The notes under the pieces were generated by a model. That model was not told the DNA's origin. It made no database searches and worked only from the letters and a program-made list of their open reading frames with translations. From JBBRHH01 sp038222915 (lineage in GTDB: Bacteria > Planctomycetota > Phycisphaerae > Tepidisphaerales > Tepidisphaeraceae), in contig JBBRHH010000359.1 of NCBI GenBank assembly GCA_038222915.1, forward strand, positions 1-6,560: a stretch of 6,560 bases of DNA, given 5' to 3'. Shown here one piece after another: positions 1 to 5,824 of this stretch. Positions within the stretch are counted from its first letter, which is position 1, and the number at the start of each line of letters is the position of its first letter. Both the position numbers and the translations under genes were made by a program.

Positions 1-623
1 CGTACAACTCAAACGCCATTGAGGGAAACACGCTGACGCTTCGCGATACGCAACTGGTTGTCGAAGGACACGCGCCGGCCGGCGGACATTCGATGCGCGA
101 ATTGGATGAGGCGAGGAACCACGATCGGGCGATCCGCATGCTCGATGGATGGGTACAGACGCGCGAAGCCGACTGTCTCTTCACTCAGCAGGATCTGCTC
201 GATCTGCACGCGCAGGTAATGGCCGACATCGACGTGGCAAACGCAGGTCGATTTCGCTCCGAGCGCGTTCTCATTTCCGGGACCGGACATGTACCGCCGG
301 GGAGTCAAAAGTTTGATGTGATTGTTCCACAGATGCTTGAACTGGCCAATCGCGCGGGGGTTCACCCGGCCATTCAGGCCGCCGAATTGCAGTACAACTT
401 TGTCGCCGTTCATCCCTTTAACGATGGCAATGGGCGTACGGGTCGGTTGCTGATGAATTATCTTCTGCTTCGGCGTGGATATTCGTATGCGATTATCGAA
501 GTGGCGGATCGCGCCGAATACCTATTGGCGCTGGATGAGGCAAATCATGGCAGGGCAGAATCGTTCGTGCGGTTTATTGCGCGAAGTTTGCAACGATCGA
601 TGCGACGGATGGTCGGGGAGTGA
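1..623 (+). CDS. Fic-domain protein (AMPylation family), 5' end missing
   Basis: Fic proteins usually transfer AMP (sometimes another phosphate-containing group) from a nucleotide to a hydroxyl side chain of a target protein. The reading frame is open from base 3, so the start lies outside the window; 206 residues are visible. The core motif HPFNDGNGRTGR begins at visible residue 137 (catalytic His codon at 411-413) and matches the canonical HPFx(D/E)GNGRxxR: His is the general base, Asp binds metal, and the Gly/Asn/Arg residues hold the phosphates. Visible residues 3-8 (SNAIEG) match the inhibitory (S/T)xxxE(G/N) motif, whose Glu blocks productive ATP binding; its position N-terminal to the core fits class II Fic proteins. 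The internal Met at base 93 lies after this motif and is unlikely to be the start. The protein ends about 60 residues after the core motif, with no added winged-helix domain. Family call is secure; the target is unknown. No antitoxin-like partner is visible downstream; upstream cannot be judged. Confidence 0.95.
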   Translation, partial: YNSNAIEGNTLTLRDTQLVVEGHAPAGGHSMRELDEARNHDRAIRMLDGWVQTREADCLFTQQDLLDLHAQVMADIDVANAGRFRSERVLISGTGHVPPGSQKFDVIVPQMLELANRAGVHPAIQAAELQYNFVAVHPFNDGNGRTGRLLMNYLLLRRGYSYAIIEVADRAEYLLALDEANHGRAESFVRFIARSLQRSMRRMVGE

Positions 624-636
624 CAATTGTTTGTCA
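621..636. repeat. Short inverted repeat between convergent genes
   Basis: TGACAA, a 4-base spacer TTGT, then TTGTCA form a perfect 6+6 inverted repeat. It includes the Fic stop codon and lies in the 27-base gap before the convergent dsbD stop. It could act as a small bidirectional hairpin at the transcript ends, but the stem is short and AT-rich and no T-run follows, so it is a poor intrinsic terminator. Chance occurrence is quite possible. Confidence 0.3.
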
Positions 637-650
637 GACGCTATCGCCGG

Positions 651-2489
651 TCACTTCGTGGCCAGGGCAGTGCCTTCCGCCGCACGACCCAACACCGCCA
701 GCAGTTGGCCGGTCGTGTACACGCTCGCGAGCGATATGGGTTTTTCGTCGCCGGGGGCATAGATGGCGGTAAACGGAATTCCTCCCGTCGCGCTGAGTCT
801 GCGAAGCCGGGCCCATCCAGGCGCATCGTTCTTGGTCAGATCGGCCTTCACTGTCACCACGTCATATTTGCGAAGGGCGTCGATCGCCTTCTCGTCATGG
901 TAAACCGTCGATTCGATGTATTGGCAAGTAAGACACCAGCTCGCGGTGAACTTCACCAGGACGATCTTGCCCGACTTGTGGGCCGCTTCGATGGTGCTGT
1001 CGGAGTAATCGACCCACTTGACCCCGCCGCCGCCCTGCGTGTTGTGGGTCTCAAAGACGCCGCTGAACTGGCAGGCAAGGATGGTGGAAGCCGTGACAAG
1101 GCTGACTGCGATCAGAGCGGAGATCGCGACAGGCCGTGCCTCTTTTGAGATTTGCACCGTGCGGGCCATCAGGTAGAGCGCTGCCATCACAACGACGGGA
1201 ACAACCGCCCACCATTGACCGGCCGCGCCGTAAAATCGACCCGCCGCGAAGAAGAACGTAAACGCCAGCAGCACAAACCCCAGCATCTGCTTGAACAATT
1301 CGGCCCACGCTCCCGTGCGCGGAAACTTCCGCGCCACTTCCGGAAAACAACTCAGCAGCACATACGGAAACGCCATTCCAACGCCGACCATCATCATGGC
1401 TGGCACGCCCACATAAACTGGCACGGACTGTGCCCACAAGAGCAGCGGCGGAAAGAGCGGCCCGGTGCAGGGGGTTGATAACACCGCCGTCAAAATGCCC
1501 AGCATGTAATTGCCGGTGAAGGTGTCATGACTTGGCTCGAACGCGTACATCGACGGAGGAAGGTTGATATTCAAGACGCCAAACAGCCACAGCGACAGCA
1601 GGAGCAGAACCAGCACCATACCCCAGGCGAAATTCGGATTTGAGAATTGCTCGCCCCAGGTGATCTTCTTTAAAACCAGAATGAGCACCGCCAGAAATCC
1701 GAACACCGTCACGATGCCCAGTCCAAACGTGCTCGCGAGCAATACCGTCTTTCCGCGGTCATTCTCGGCGACCGCCGCAAACCCCAGCACCTTGATGGGC
1801 AACATCGGCAACACGCACGGAACGATATTGAACAGAATGCCAGCAATGAACGCCGCGCCCAGCGCAAAGAAAACTCCCCACTTCGGACTGCCGTCGTCCA
1901 GCATCATTGGTCGCACGGCAGCAGCGCGCGTCGCCGGCTTCGTCGCCGCGCCTGGGTTGTAATCCTTGAACAGTTCCGCGTTCGCCGGTTCAACGGCGTC
2001 GCCCGCGGCAACGATCTTCGAATCAATGGAATATTGGACGTCTGCCGGCGGAAAACACGAAGTGTCATCGCACATCTGATAGTGCACTTTTCCAGTCAAT
2101 GTCACCGGGCCTACAGGCGCACCGGCCGTTACTGTGATTGGAATGTAGATCGTCACCTTGCCCGTGTAGACGTTCAGCTTGCCCAGTTCCTTGTAATCTT
2201 CTTCCTTGCCCGGCGGATAAACCGGAGCCTGCGCCTCAACATTCGCGGTCGCTGCGGGCGTCACTTCAAACGCAACATTGTCTTCAGTCGGCGTGTGCGA
2301 CTGCGCGTGATATCCCGCCGGTACATTCACCACCAGCGCCAGAATTGATTTCTCGCCCGCCTTCAGCGCGTTTGCATTCAATGCCGGCGTAACGACGGGC
2401 TTTGGCATCTCCGGCGGCTTGGCCGACGCATGAAGCGTAATAGCCGCCAGACCCAGGGCGAAAATCAGCGCGGTGGTTCGGTATCGCAT
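651..2489 (-). CDS. dsbD: DsbD-like thiol:disulfide interchange protein (protein-disulfide reductase)
   Basis: This inner-membrane protein should carry electrons from cytoplasmic thioredoxin to periplasmic thiol proteins (disulfide isomerases, cytochrome c maturation factors). From the chosen ATG it is 612 residues, close to E. coli DsbD. Residues 1-23 look like a signal peptide ending in ASA. All three redox modules are present. The N-terminal alpha domain has a Cys140/Cys145 pair in YQMCDDTSCFPP. The central domain, about 204-473, has some eight hydrophobic spans, with Cys225 in NIVPCVLPML and Cys341 in LSTPCTGPL. The C-terminal thioredoxin-like gamma domain has Cys519-Leu-Thr-Cys522 in SWCLTC and a cis-Pro-type loop GGIPFT near 570. 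All six expected catalytic cysteines are therefore kept. The frame is open back to a GTG at 2558, directly after the upstream stop, but the ATG at 2489 puts the signal peptide at the N-terminus. No good Shine-Dalgarno precedes either start. It lies 69 bases downstream of the beta-helix/FGE gene. A CcdA-type or ScsB-like role is an alternative, but the three-domain layout favours DsbD. Confidence 0.93.
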   Translation of the reverse strand: MRYRTTALIFALGLAAITLHASAKPPEMPKPVVTPALNANALKAGEKSILALVVNVPAGYHAQSHTPTEDNVAFEVTPAATANVEAQAPVYPPGKEEDYKELGKLNVYTGKVTIYIPITVTAGAPVGPVTLTGKVHYQMCDDTSCFPPADVQYSIDSKIVAAGDAVEPANAELFKDYNPGAATKPATRAAAVRPMMLDDGSPKWGVFFALGAAFIAGILFNIVPCVLPMLPIKVLGFAAVAENDRGKTVLLASTFGLGIVTVFGFLAVLILVLKKITWGEQFSNPNFAWGMVLVLLLLSLWLFGVLNINLPPSMYAFEPSHDTFTGNYMLGILTAVLSTPCTGPLFPPLLLWAQSVPVYVGVPAMMMVGVGMAFPYVLLSCFPEVARKFPRTGAWAELFKQMLGFVLLAFTFFFAAGRFYGAAGQWWAVVPVVVMAALYLMARTVQISKEARPVAISALIAVSLVTASTILACQFSGVFETHNTQGGGGVKWVDYSDSTIEAAHKSGKIVLVKFTASWCLTCQYIESTVYHDEKAIDALRKYDVVTVKADLTKNDAPGWARLRRLSATGGIPFTAIYAPGDEKPISLASVYTTGQLLAVLGRAAEGTALATK

Positions 2490-2506
2490 GTGTATTGTTA
2501 TACACA
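2489..2506 (-). promoter_or_regulatory. Inverted repeat at the dsbD start, possible operator or leader hairpin
   Basis: Read on the minus strand, TGTGTAT-AACA-ATACACA is a perfect 7+7 inverted repeat with a 4-base spacer. Its last base is the A of the proposed dsbD ATG. The left arm and spacer contain TATAAC (2502 down to 2497), a fair match to a bacterial -10 box, but no convincing -35 lies 16-18 bases upstream. If that -10 were used, transcription would begin almost at the ATG, giving a leaderless mRNA, which would agree with the missing Shine-Dalgarno. Symmetry and position suit a dimeric repressor site, or a small hairpin at the start codon. All of this is inferred from sequence shape; no specific regulator is recognised. 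Confidence 0.35.
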
Positions 2507-2558
2507 CCAAAGCCAGGAAAGATTCCACCCCTGTACGAAAGGCGCTTCTTGCGGACAC

Positions 2559-4700
2559 TCAATGCGCGGCACTTGCCACCGGCTGAATCGCCAGTCGCAA
2601 CCCAAGGTTATTCCGCATCGCGTTCGGCTCACTCCCCCACCGCCACCCCGCCCGGCACGATCCGGCCGCGCTGTTAAAACTGCCGCCGCGCTCCGTCCGC
2701 ATATGTCCGGCCGCCGGCCCCGTCGGATCGGTCACCGAACCAGCCGGATACTCCCCATAATAATCCCCACACAACTCCCACATGTTTCCTAGCATGTCAT
2801 AAAGCCCCCACGCGTTGGGCTGCTTGCGGCGCACCGGATGCGCTTCTGCTTTGCTGTTGGCGACGTACCAAGCGGCAGCATCAAGCCCCACATCCGTCGG
2901 CCCGGCCCCCGCTCGGCACGCATATTCCCACTGCGCTTCAGTCGGAAACGCCGCGCCAAGTCCCGGCTTCATTTCATTCAGCCGCGCATAAAATTTAACG
3001 CCGTCATTCCAGGACACCGTGTCAATGGGGTGCTGCCCATCCCCCTTCACCCGGCTCGGCTCCGCTTTCATCACCGCCTGATAAAACGCCTGCGTCACCT
3101 CCGTGTCACCCAGCCAAAATCCCTTGCTGAACGTCACCTGATGCTGCACCTCATCCTTGTCCCGATCCACCTCATCCTTCGGGCTTCCCATCGTAAACGT
3201 CCCCGCCGCGATCCAGCGCATCCGCTGCGTCGTTCCATTGATCGTCAGATCCGCCCAAACGCCATATTGATCCTTCCCCGAATCCGCCGCCCACGCAGGC
3301 TTGGCTTCCACCACCGCCGGCACCGTTGTCGCCACCATCTCCTTCTGCCGCTCCACGGCCCCAACATCCGCGCCAGCCCCCACATAGCGCTCATTTCCAT
3401 AGTGATCCGTCGCAATGAAATCGACGCGGCCCGAGACCGCATCAAGCACCGGACTGCTTTTCGAAGGCACGAAATTCACCGCATCCACCAGCCCCGCCTC
3501 CGCAAGCGTCTTGTAAACCCGGTTCCCTTCAACCACCACCCCCGGCTGCGGCCCCGTCCCCAGCTGATAGACATAGTTCCGCGCCGCATCAAACGGCAGA
3601 TCGCATTCCGGATCGATCACCAGGTTGTACTTGATCACCACATCCGGCGAATAAACATCCACCAGCGTCCCCACGTACGGGTCGGCCGTCATCGTCCCCT
3701 TCCGCGATCGATACTGCGTATTGAAATAAATCTCCGATCCCGTCCGCGCTAGGTACTTCGATTTCGCCAGGTCATCCGCCCGCACCGCATTCTGTTCGAA
3801 GTCCGGATACTTCCGCTTCTCCCAACTGATGTTGTTGTAATACCGCGTCACCGCATCCTTGCCGTCGTAACCCAGCGCATTCAACTTCACCGGAAAGATC
3901 CGCACGCAATTCGCCCACTGCCGCGTGAAAGTGTTGTTATAAATTTTGTAATACCCGCTCCCGCCAATCACCACGTTGTGCCCGATGATCAGCTTCGAAA
4001 CGCCGATATCGCTGAACGCACAATCATGCACCTGCAGGTTAAAGCAGCGGTCCATCCCAAGCACCGTCCCCGGCCCCTTGCCATGGTCAAACCGCTTGAA
4101 CGTGCAGTGCGAAATTTCAAAATCCAGCAGCACCGATTTCATGTTGGAGACCGGTTCCCAATCGGTATTGCTGATCGCCCCGCCGCTCATCGTGCCGTCA
4201 TCGCTGCCAAAGGCACACCCTTCCCATTTGAAATTATAAAACGCGCTCTCCTTGGTCCCGTCAAACACCTTGTTCCGGTCATAAGGTCGAAAGCTCCACC
4301 CGCGCGCATTGGTGATGGTGAAATTCTTGAACACCAGATCATGACTCGCCCCAGTGATGACCCACATCGCCCCGTTGTCGATCCGAAATCCCTCGAAGCG
4401 CACAAATGCAATATTGGAAAACGCGTTCTCCCCGCCGCCCAGACTCGTAAAGATCGTCTTCGGATCGCACTTCACCGTGATCGGCGCATCGGCCGTCCCA
4501 GCCAGGTTCCCAAGCGACAACCCACTGTAAGTCCCAGCCGAAATCAACAGCGTATCCCCCGCCTTCAGCTTGAGCTTCTCCTGTGCAGCCGGAAAATCCA
4601 GCATCCCCGACCCGCCGCCGATGACAACAACCTGAGCCGCATCTGCCGCCAACCCAGGCTGAGCAAAAAATATCCCCGCCAGAATCGCCAGTATCCGCAT
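2559..4700 (-). CDS. Exported right-handed beta-helix protein fused to FGE/SUMF1-like domain
   Basis: From the ATG at 4700 the product is 713 residues. This start is preferred over one 11 codons upstream because GGAG sits 6 bases before it and residues 1-19 form a signal peptide (MRILAILAG..., ending GLA). Residues about 24-450 resemble a parallel beta-helix: an opening 'KAGDTLLISAGTYSG' segment, repeated short strands with Asn turns (YNNTF, YYNNIS, YFNTQY, KYNLVI), and a closing 'GADVGAVE' typical of such surface or polysaccharide-binding proteins. After a linker at about 451-477 comes an FGE-sulfatase (PF03781) domain, about 480-706: RWIAAGTFTMGS (495-506), FPTEAQWEYACRAG (585-598), WGLYDMLGNMWELC (631-644), RGGSF (671-675) and NNLGLRLA near the end. 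True FGE enzymes convert a sulfatase Cys to formylglycine with two cysteines after GGS; here the first aligns with Ser677 and only Cys682 remains. Formylglycine formation is therefore unlikely, and a binding or scaffold role is more plausible. No sulfatase gene is nearby. The glycan or protein target is unknown. Confidence 0.88.
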   Translation of the reverse strand: MRILAILAGIFFAQPGLAADAAQVVVIGGGSGMLDFPAAQEKLKLKAGDTLLISAGTYSGLSLGNLAGTADAPITVKCDPKTIFTSLGGGENAFSNIAFVRFEGFRIDNGAMWVITGASHDLVFKNFTITNARGWSFRPYDRNKVFDGTKESAFYNFKWEGCAFGSDDGTMSGGAISNTDWEPVSNMKSVLLDFEISHCTFKRFDHGKGPGTVLGMDRCFNLQVHDCAFSDIGVSKLIIGHNVVIGGSGYYKIYNNTFTRQWANCVRIFPVKLNALGYDGKDAVTRYYNNISWEKRKYPDFEQNAVRADDLAKSKYLARTGSEIYFNTQYRSRKGTMTADPYVGTLVDVYSPDVVIKYNLVIDPECDLPFDAARNYVYQLGTGPQPGVVVEGNRVYKTLAEAGLVDAVNFVPSKSSPVLDAVSGRVDFIATDHYGNERYVGAGADVGAVERQKEMVATTVPAVVEAKPAWAADSGKDQYGVWADLTINGTTQRMRWIAAGTFTMGSPKDEVDRDKDEVQHQVTFSKGFWLGDTEVTQAFYQAVMKAEPSRVKGDGQHPIDTVSWNDGVKFYARLNEMKPGLGAAFPTEAQWEYACRAGAGPTDVGLDAAAWYVANSKAEAHPVRRKQPNAWGLYDMLGNMWELCGDYYGEYPAGSVTDPTGPAAGHMRTERGGSFNSAAGSCRAGWRWGSEPNAMRNNLGLRLAIQPVASAAH

Positions 4701-4706
4701 AAAGCA

Positions 4707-4710
4707 CTCC
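4707..4710 (-). promoter_or_regulatory. Shine-Dalgarno site deciding the beta-helix/FGE start
   Basis: Minus-strand GGAG lies 6 bases before the ATG at 4700-4698. It favours this ATG, which also opens directly into the signal peptide, over an in-frame start codon at 4733. Confidence 0.6.
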
Positions 4711-4725
4711 GTCGGGTGCCAACCC

Positions 4726-4735
4726 CCGTGCACGG
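4726..4735. repeat. 10-bp palindrome upstream of the beta-helix/FGE gene
   Basis: CCGTGCACGG is a perfect self-complementary decamer 25 bases upstream of the proposed ATG at 4700, within the 65-base gap after the Uma2 gene. It could be half of an operator or a leader element, but a 10-bp GC-rich palindrome can arise by chance here. No clear promoter hexamers were found around it. Confidence 0.2.
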
Positions 4736-4765
4736 ATTACTAAATTGGGACACAAGCGTTGCTGC

Positions 4766-5416
4766 TTACAGGGTGAGTTCCGCAAACAGCCCGCGAAGCG
4801 ACATCGTGAAGCCAGGCAGAACAATCCCACCGTCCAGATCCTGATCTTCGTTCAGAGCGGAAAACGATTCTGCAGTCGTATACACCCGCGCCGTCCGCGT
4901 CTCGTGCGAAACGAACCACACCAGCCGCACGCCCGCGCGGAAATAGTCCTTCAACTTCCGAGCCATCTCCGCGTCTGTGTTGCTCTCGCTGATAATCTCA
5001 ACCGCCAAATCCGGCACGATCGCGGGAACGCGTTGCGTCGGAATCTGTCCACCCGGAAGCCTCTCGCGCGAGATATACGCCACATCGGGAATGCGAACCA
5101 TTCCCGGAAATAGACGGACCATTCCATCCGCGCCGCTCACTACACCAAGCTTCCGAGGCTGAACGAAACTCTTAAGCGCCGCCGCAATGGCAACGGCAAG
5201 CAGCGATTCCCGAAATCCCATCACCTTCTCCACAAGCACGCCGTCCAGCAATTCGTACAGCCGATTTTCATCGCGATCGATGATGTCGACATCGCCTTCC
5301 GTCGCCGTGCCTGGAGTCGGAGAAAGCCGAATACGATCAGGTGAAATGTCCCCAAGGCTGCGGAGGAGGTCCGCAATGGTGATGATCGGCGTTGATGGAT
5401 CGAGCAGTGTCGTCAT
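4766..5416 (-). CDS. Uma2-family protein (DUF820, PD-(D/E)XK nuclease fold)
   Basis: Uma2 proteins have a restriction-endonuclease-like fold and are often annotated as putative endonucleases, though the cellular role of most is not established. From the ATG at 5416 the product is 216 residues, a usual family length. Family landmarks in order: YELLDGVLVEK with Glu55, the segment GADGMVRLFPGMVRIPDVAYIS with Asp111 in the PDV motif, then VPDLAVEIISESN with Glu140, and RKLKDYFRAGVRLVWFV around 153-169. Asp111 and Glu140 fit the metal-binding acidic pair of the fold; the usual 'E-V-x-S-P' is here EIISES, a mild variation. The N-terminal 50 residues look like a variable extension. A TTG directly before the ATG is also possible; the upstream GGGA (5426 to 5423, 6 bases from the ATG) is a modest ribosome site. 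No methyltransferase or other restriction partner is adjacent, so it should not be read as part of a restriction-modification system. Confidence 0.88.
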   Translation of the reverse strand: MTTLLDPSTPIITIADLLRSLGDISPDRIRLSPTPGTATEGDVDIIDRDENRLYELLDGVLVEKVMGFRESLLAVAIAAALKSFVQPRKLGVVSGADGMVRLFPGMVRIPDVAYISRERLPGGQIPTQRVPAIVPDLAVEIISESNTDAEMARKLKDYFRAGVRLVWFVSHETRTARVYTTAESFSALNEDQDLDGGIVLPGFTMSLRGLFAELTL

Positions 5417-5441
5417 CAAGAATCCCGGCGAAGGCTCTTGA

Positions 5442-5447
5442 ATTGTA
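5442..5447 (-). promoter_or_regulatory. Possible -10 box upstream of the Uma2 gene
   Basis: Minus-strand TACAAT matches the TATAAT consensus at five of six positions and lies 25 bases before the Uma2 ATG, inside the 61-base gap after the small membrane protein gene. No good -35 element is seen 16-18 bases upstream, so this is only a weak promoter candidate. Confidence 0.2.
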
Positions 5448-5477
5448 GCGTTGCTGGTTCAAATGACGAGCCGCAAC

Positions 5478-5777
5478 TCAATCCTCCACCGCCGCATCCA
5501 ACCGGCTCAACTGCCGATAGCCCGTCCACCCAAACAACAACCCCAATATCGCAAACCCCACAAACAACGCCGTAAACGTCCACAGCATCCACCGCGGCCG
5601 CGGATCATCCTCGATCGTATTTAGCGGCGGGATCAGATGCCCCGCCGTCAGCGCATTGGGCACGGCATACACCGCCAGCCAACTGATAATGATTGCAAAC
5701 GCCGCCAGAAACACGAATGCGGTGCTGGCACGCGGCTGCTTCTGATACAACGAATGCTCAAGCTCTTCGGCGGGCAA
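5478..5777 (-). CDS. Small two-span membrane protein, function unknown
   Basis: I do not recognise this 99-residue protein. It has two clear hydrophobic spans, about residues 19-40 (TAFVFLAAFAIIISWLAVYA) and about 63-84 (WMLWTFTALFVGFAILGLLF). They are joined by a loop of about 20 residues with the charged stretch EDDPRPR, which includes conserved-looking prolines. The N-terminus (PAEELEH...KQPR) and the C-terminus (GYRQLSRLDAAVED) are short, polar and charged, so a hairpin topology with both ends in the cytoplasm is plausible. The start is TTG, chosen because GGAGGTGA stands at the proper distance; no in-frame ATG lies before the first span. It follows mutY by 47 bases and precedes the Uma2 gene by 61 bases on the same strand. 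Codon-level consistency, two good membrane spans and the strong ribosome site make it a real gene despite its size. Nothing in the sequence ties it to DNA repair. Confidence 0.8.
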   Translation of the reverse strand: MPAEELEHSLYQKQPRASTAFVFLAAFAIIISWLAVYAVPNALTAGHLIPPLNTIEDDPRPRWMLWTFTALFVGFAILGLLFGWTGYRQLSRLDAAVED

Positions 5778-5780
5778 GGG

Positions 5781-5788
5781 TCACCTCC
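5781..5788 (-). promoter_or_regulatory. Strong Shine-Dalgarno sequence before a TTG start
   Basis: Minus-strand GGAGGTGA matches the 16S rRNA anti-Shine-Dalgarno end closely. Its GGAGG core is 6 bases from the TTG at 5777-5775. It fixes the start of the small membrane protein, and is the best ribosome site seen in the window. Confidence 0.8.
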
Positions 5789-5824
5789 AATGCGAGTCTG
5801 AACGCACGGGCTTCTCACGTTGAT

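Noticed and set aside
627..1148. A 173-codon plus-strand open frame just after the Fic gene
   Set aside because: It is antisense to the thioredoxin-like and last membrane segments of dsbD, whose motifs are unambiguous; the translation is Arg/Gly-rich and unlike any family.
2509..2527. GGAA-AGA-TTCC inverted repeat between the FGE-like and dsbD genes as a terminator
   Set aside because: The arms are only 4 bases, with no T-run on either side; this is expected by chance.
2838..3752. A 304-codon open frame on the plus strand
   Set aside because: It lies wholly opposite the beta-helix/FGE gene, and its translation is a low-complexity run rich in Arg, His and Pro, as expected from the complement of a GC-rich gene. 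No motif was recognised.
3978..4844. A 288-codon open frame on the plus strand
   Set aside because: It is opposite the signal peptide and beta-helix region and runs into the end of the Uma2 gene. The product is Arg/Pro/His-rich with no domain.
4766..5416. Uma2 protein, small membrane protein and MutY as a new defence or DNA-damage cassette
   Set aside because: MutY is a housekeeping repair enzyme, the Uma2 family is widespread and scattered, and there is no methyltransferase, sensor or helicase nearby. The shared strand with 47-65 base gaps is not enough evidence.
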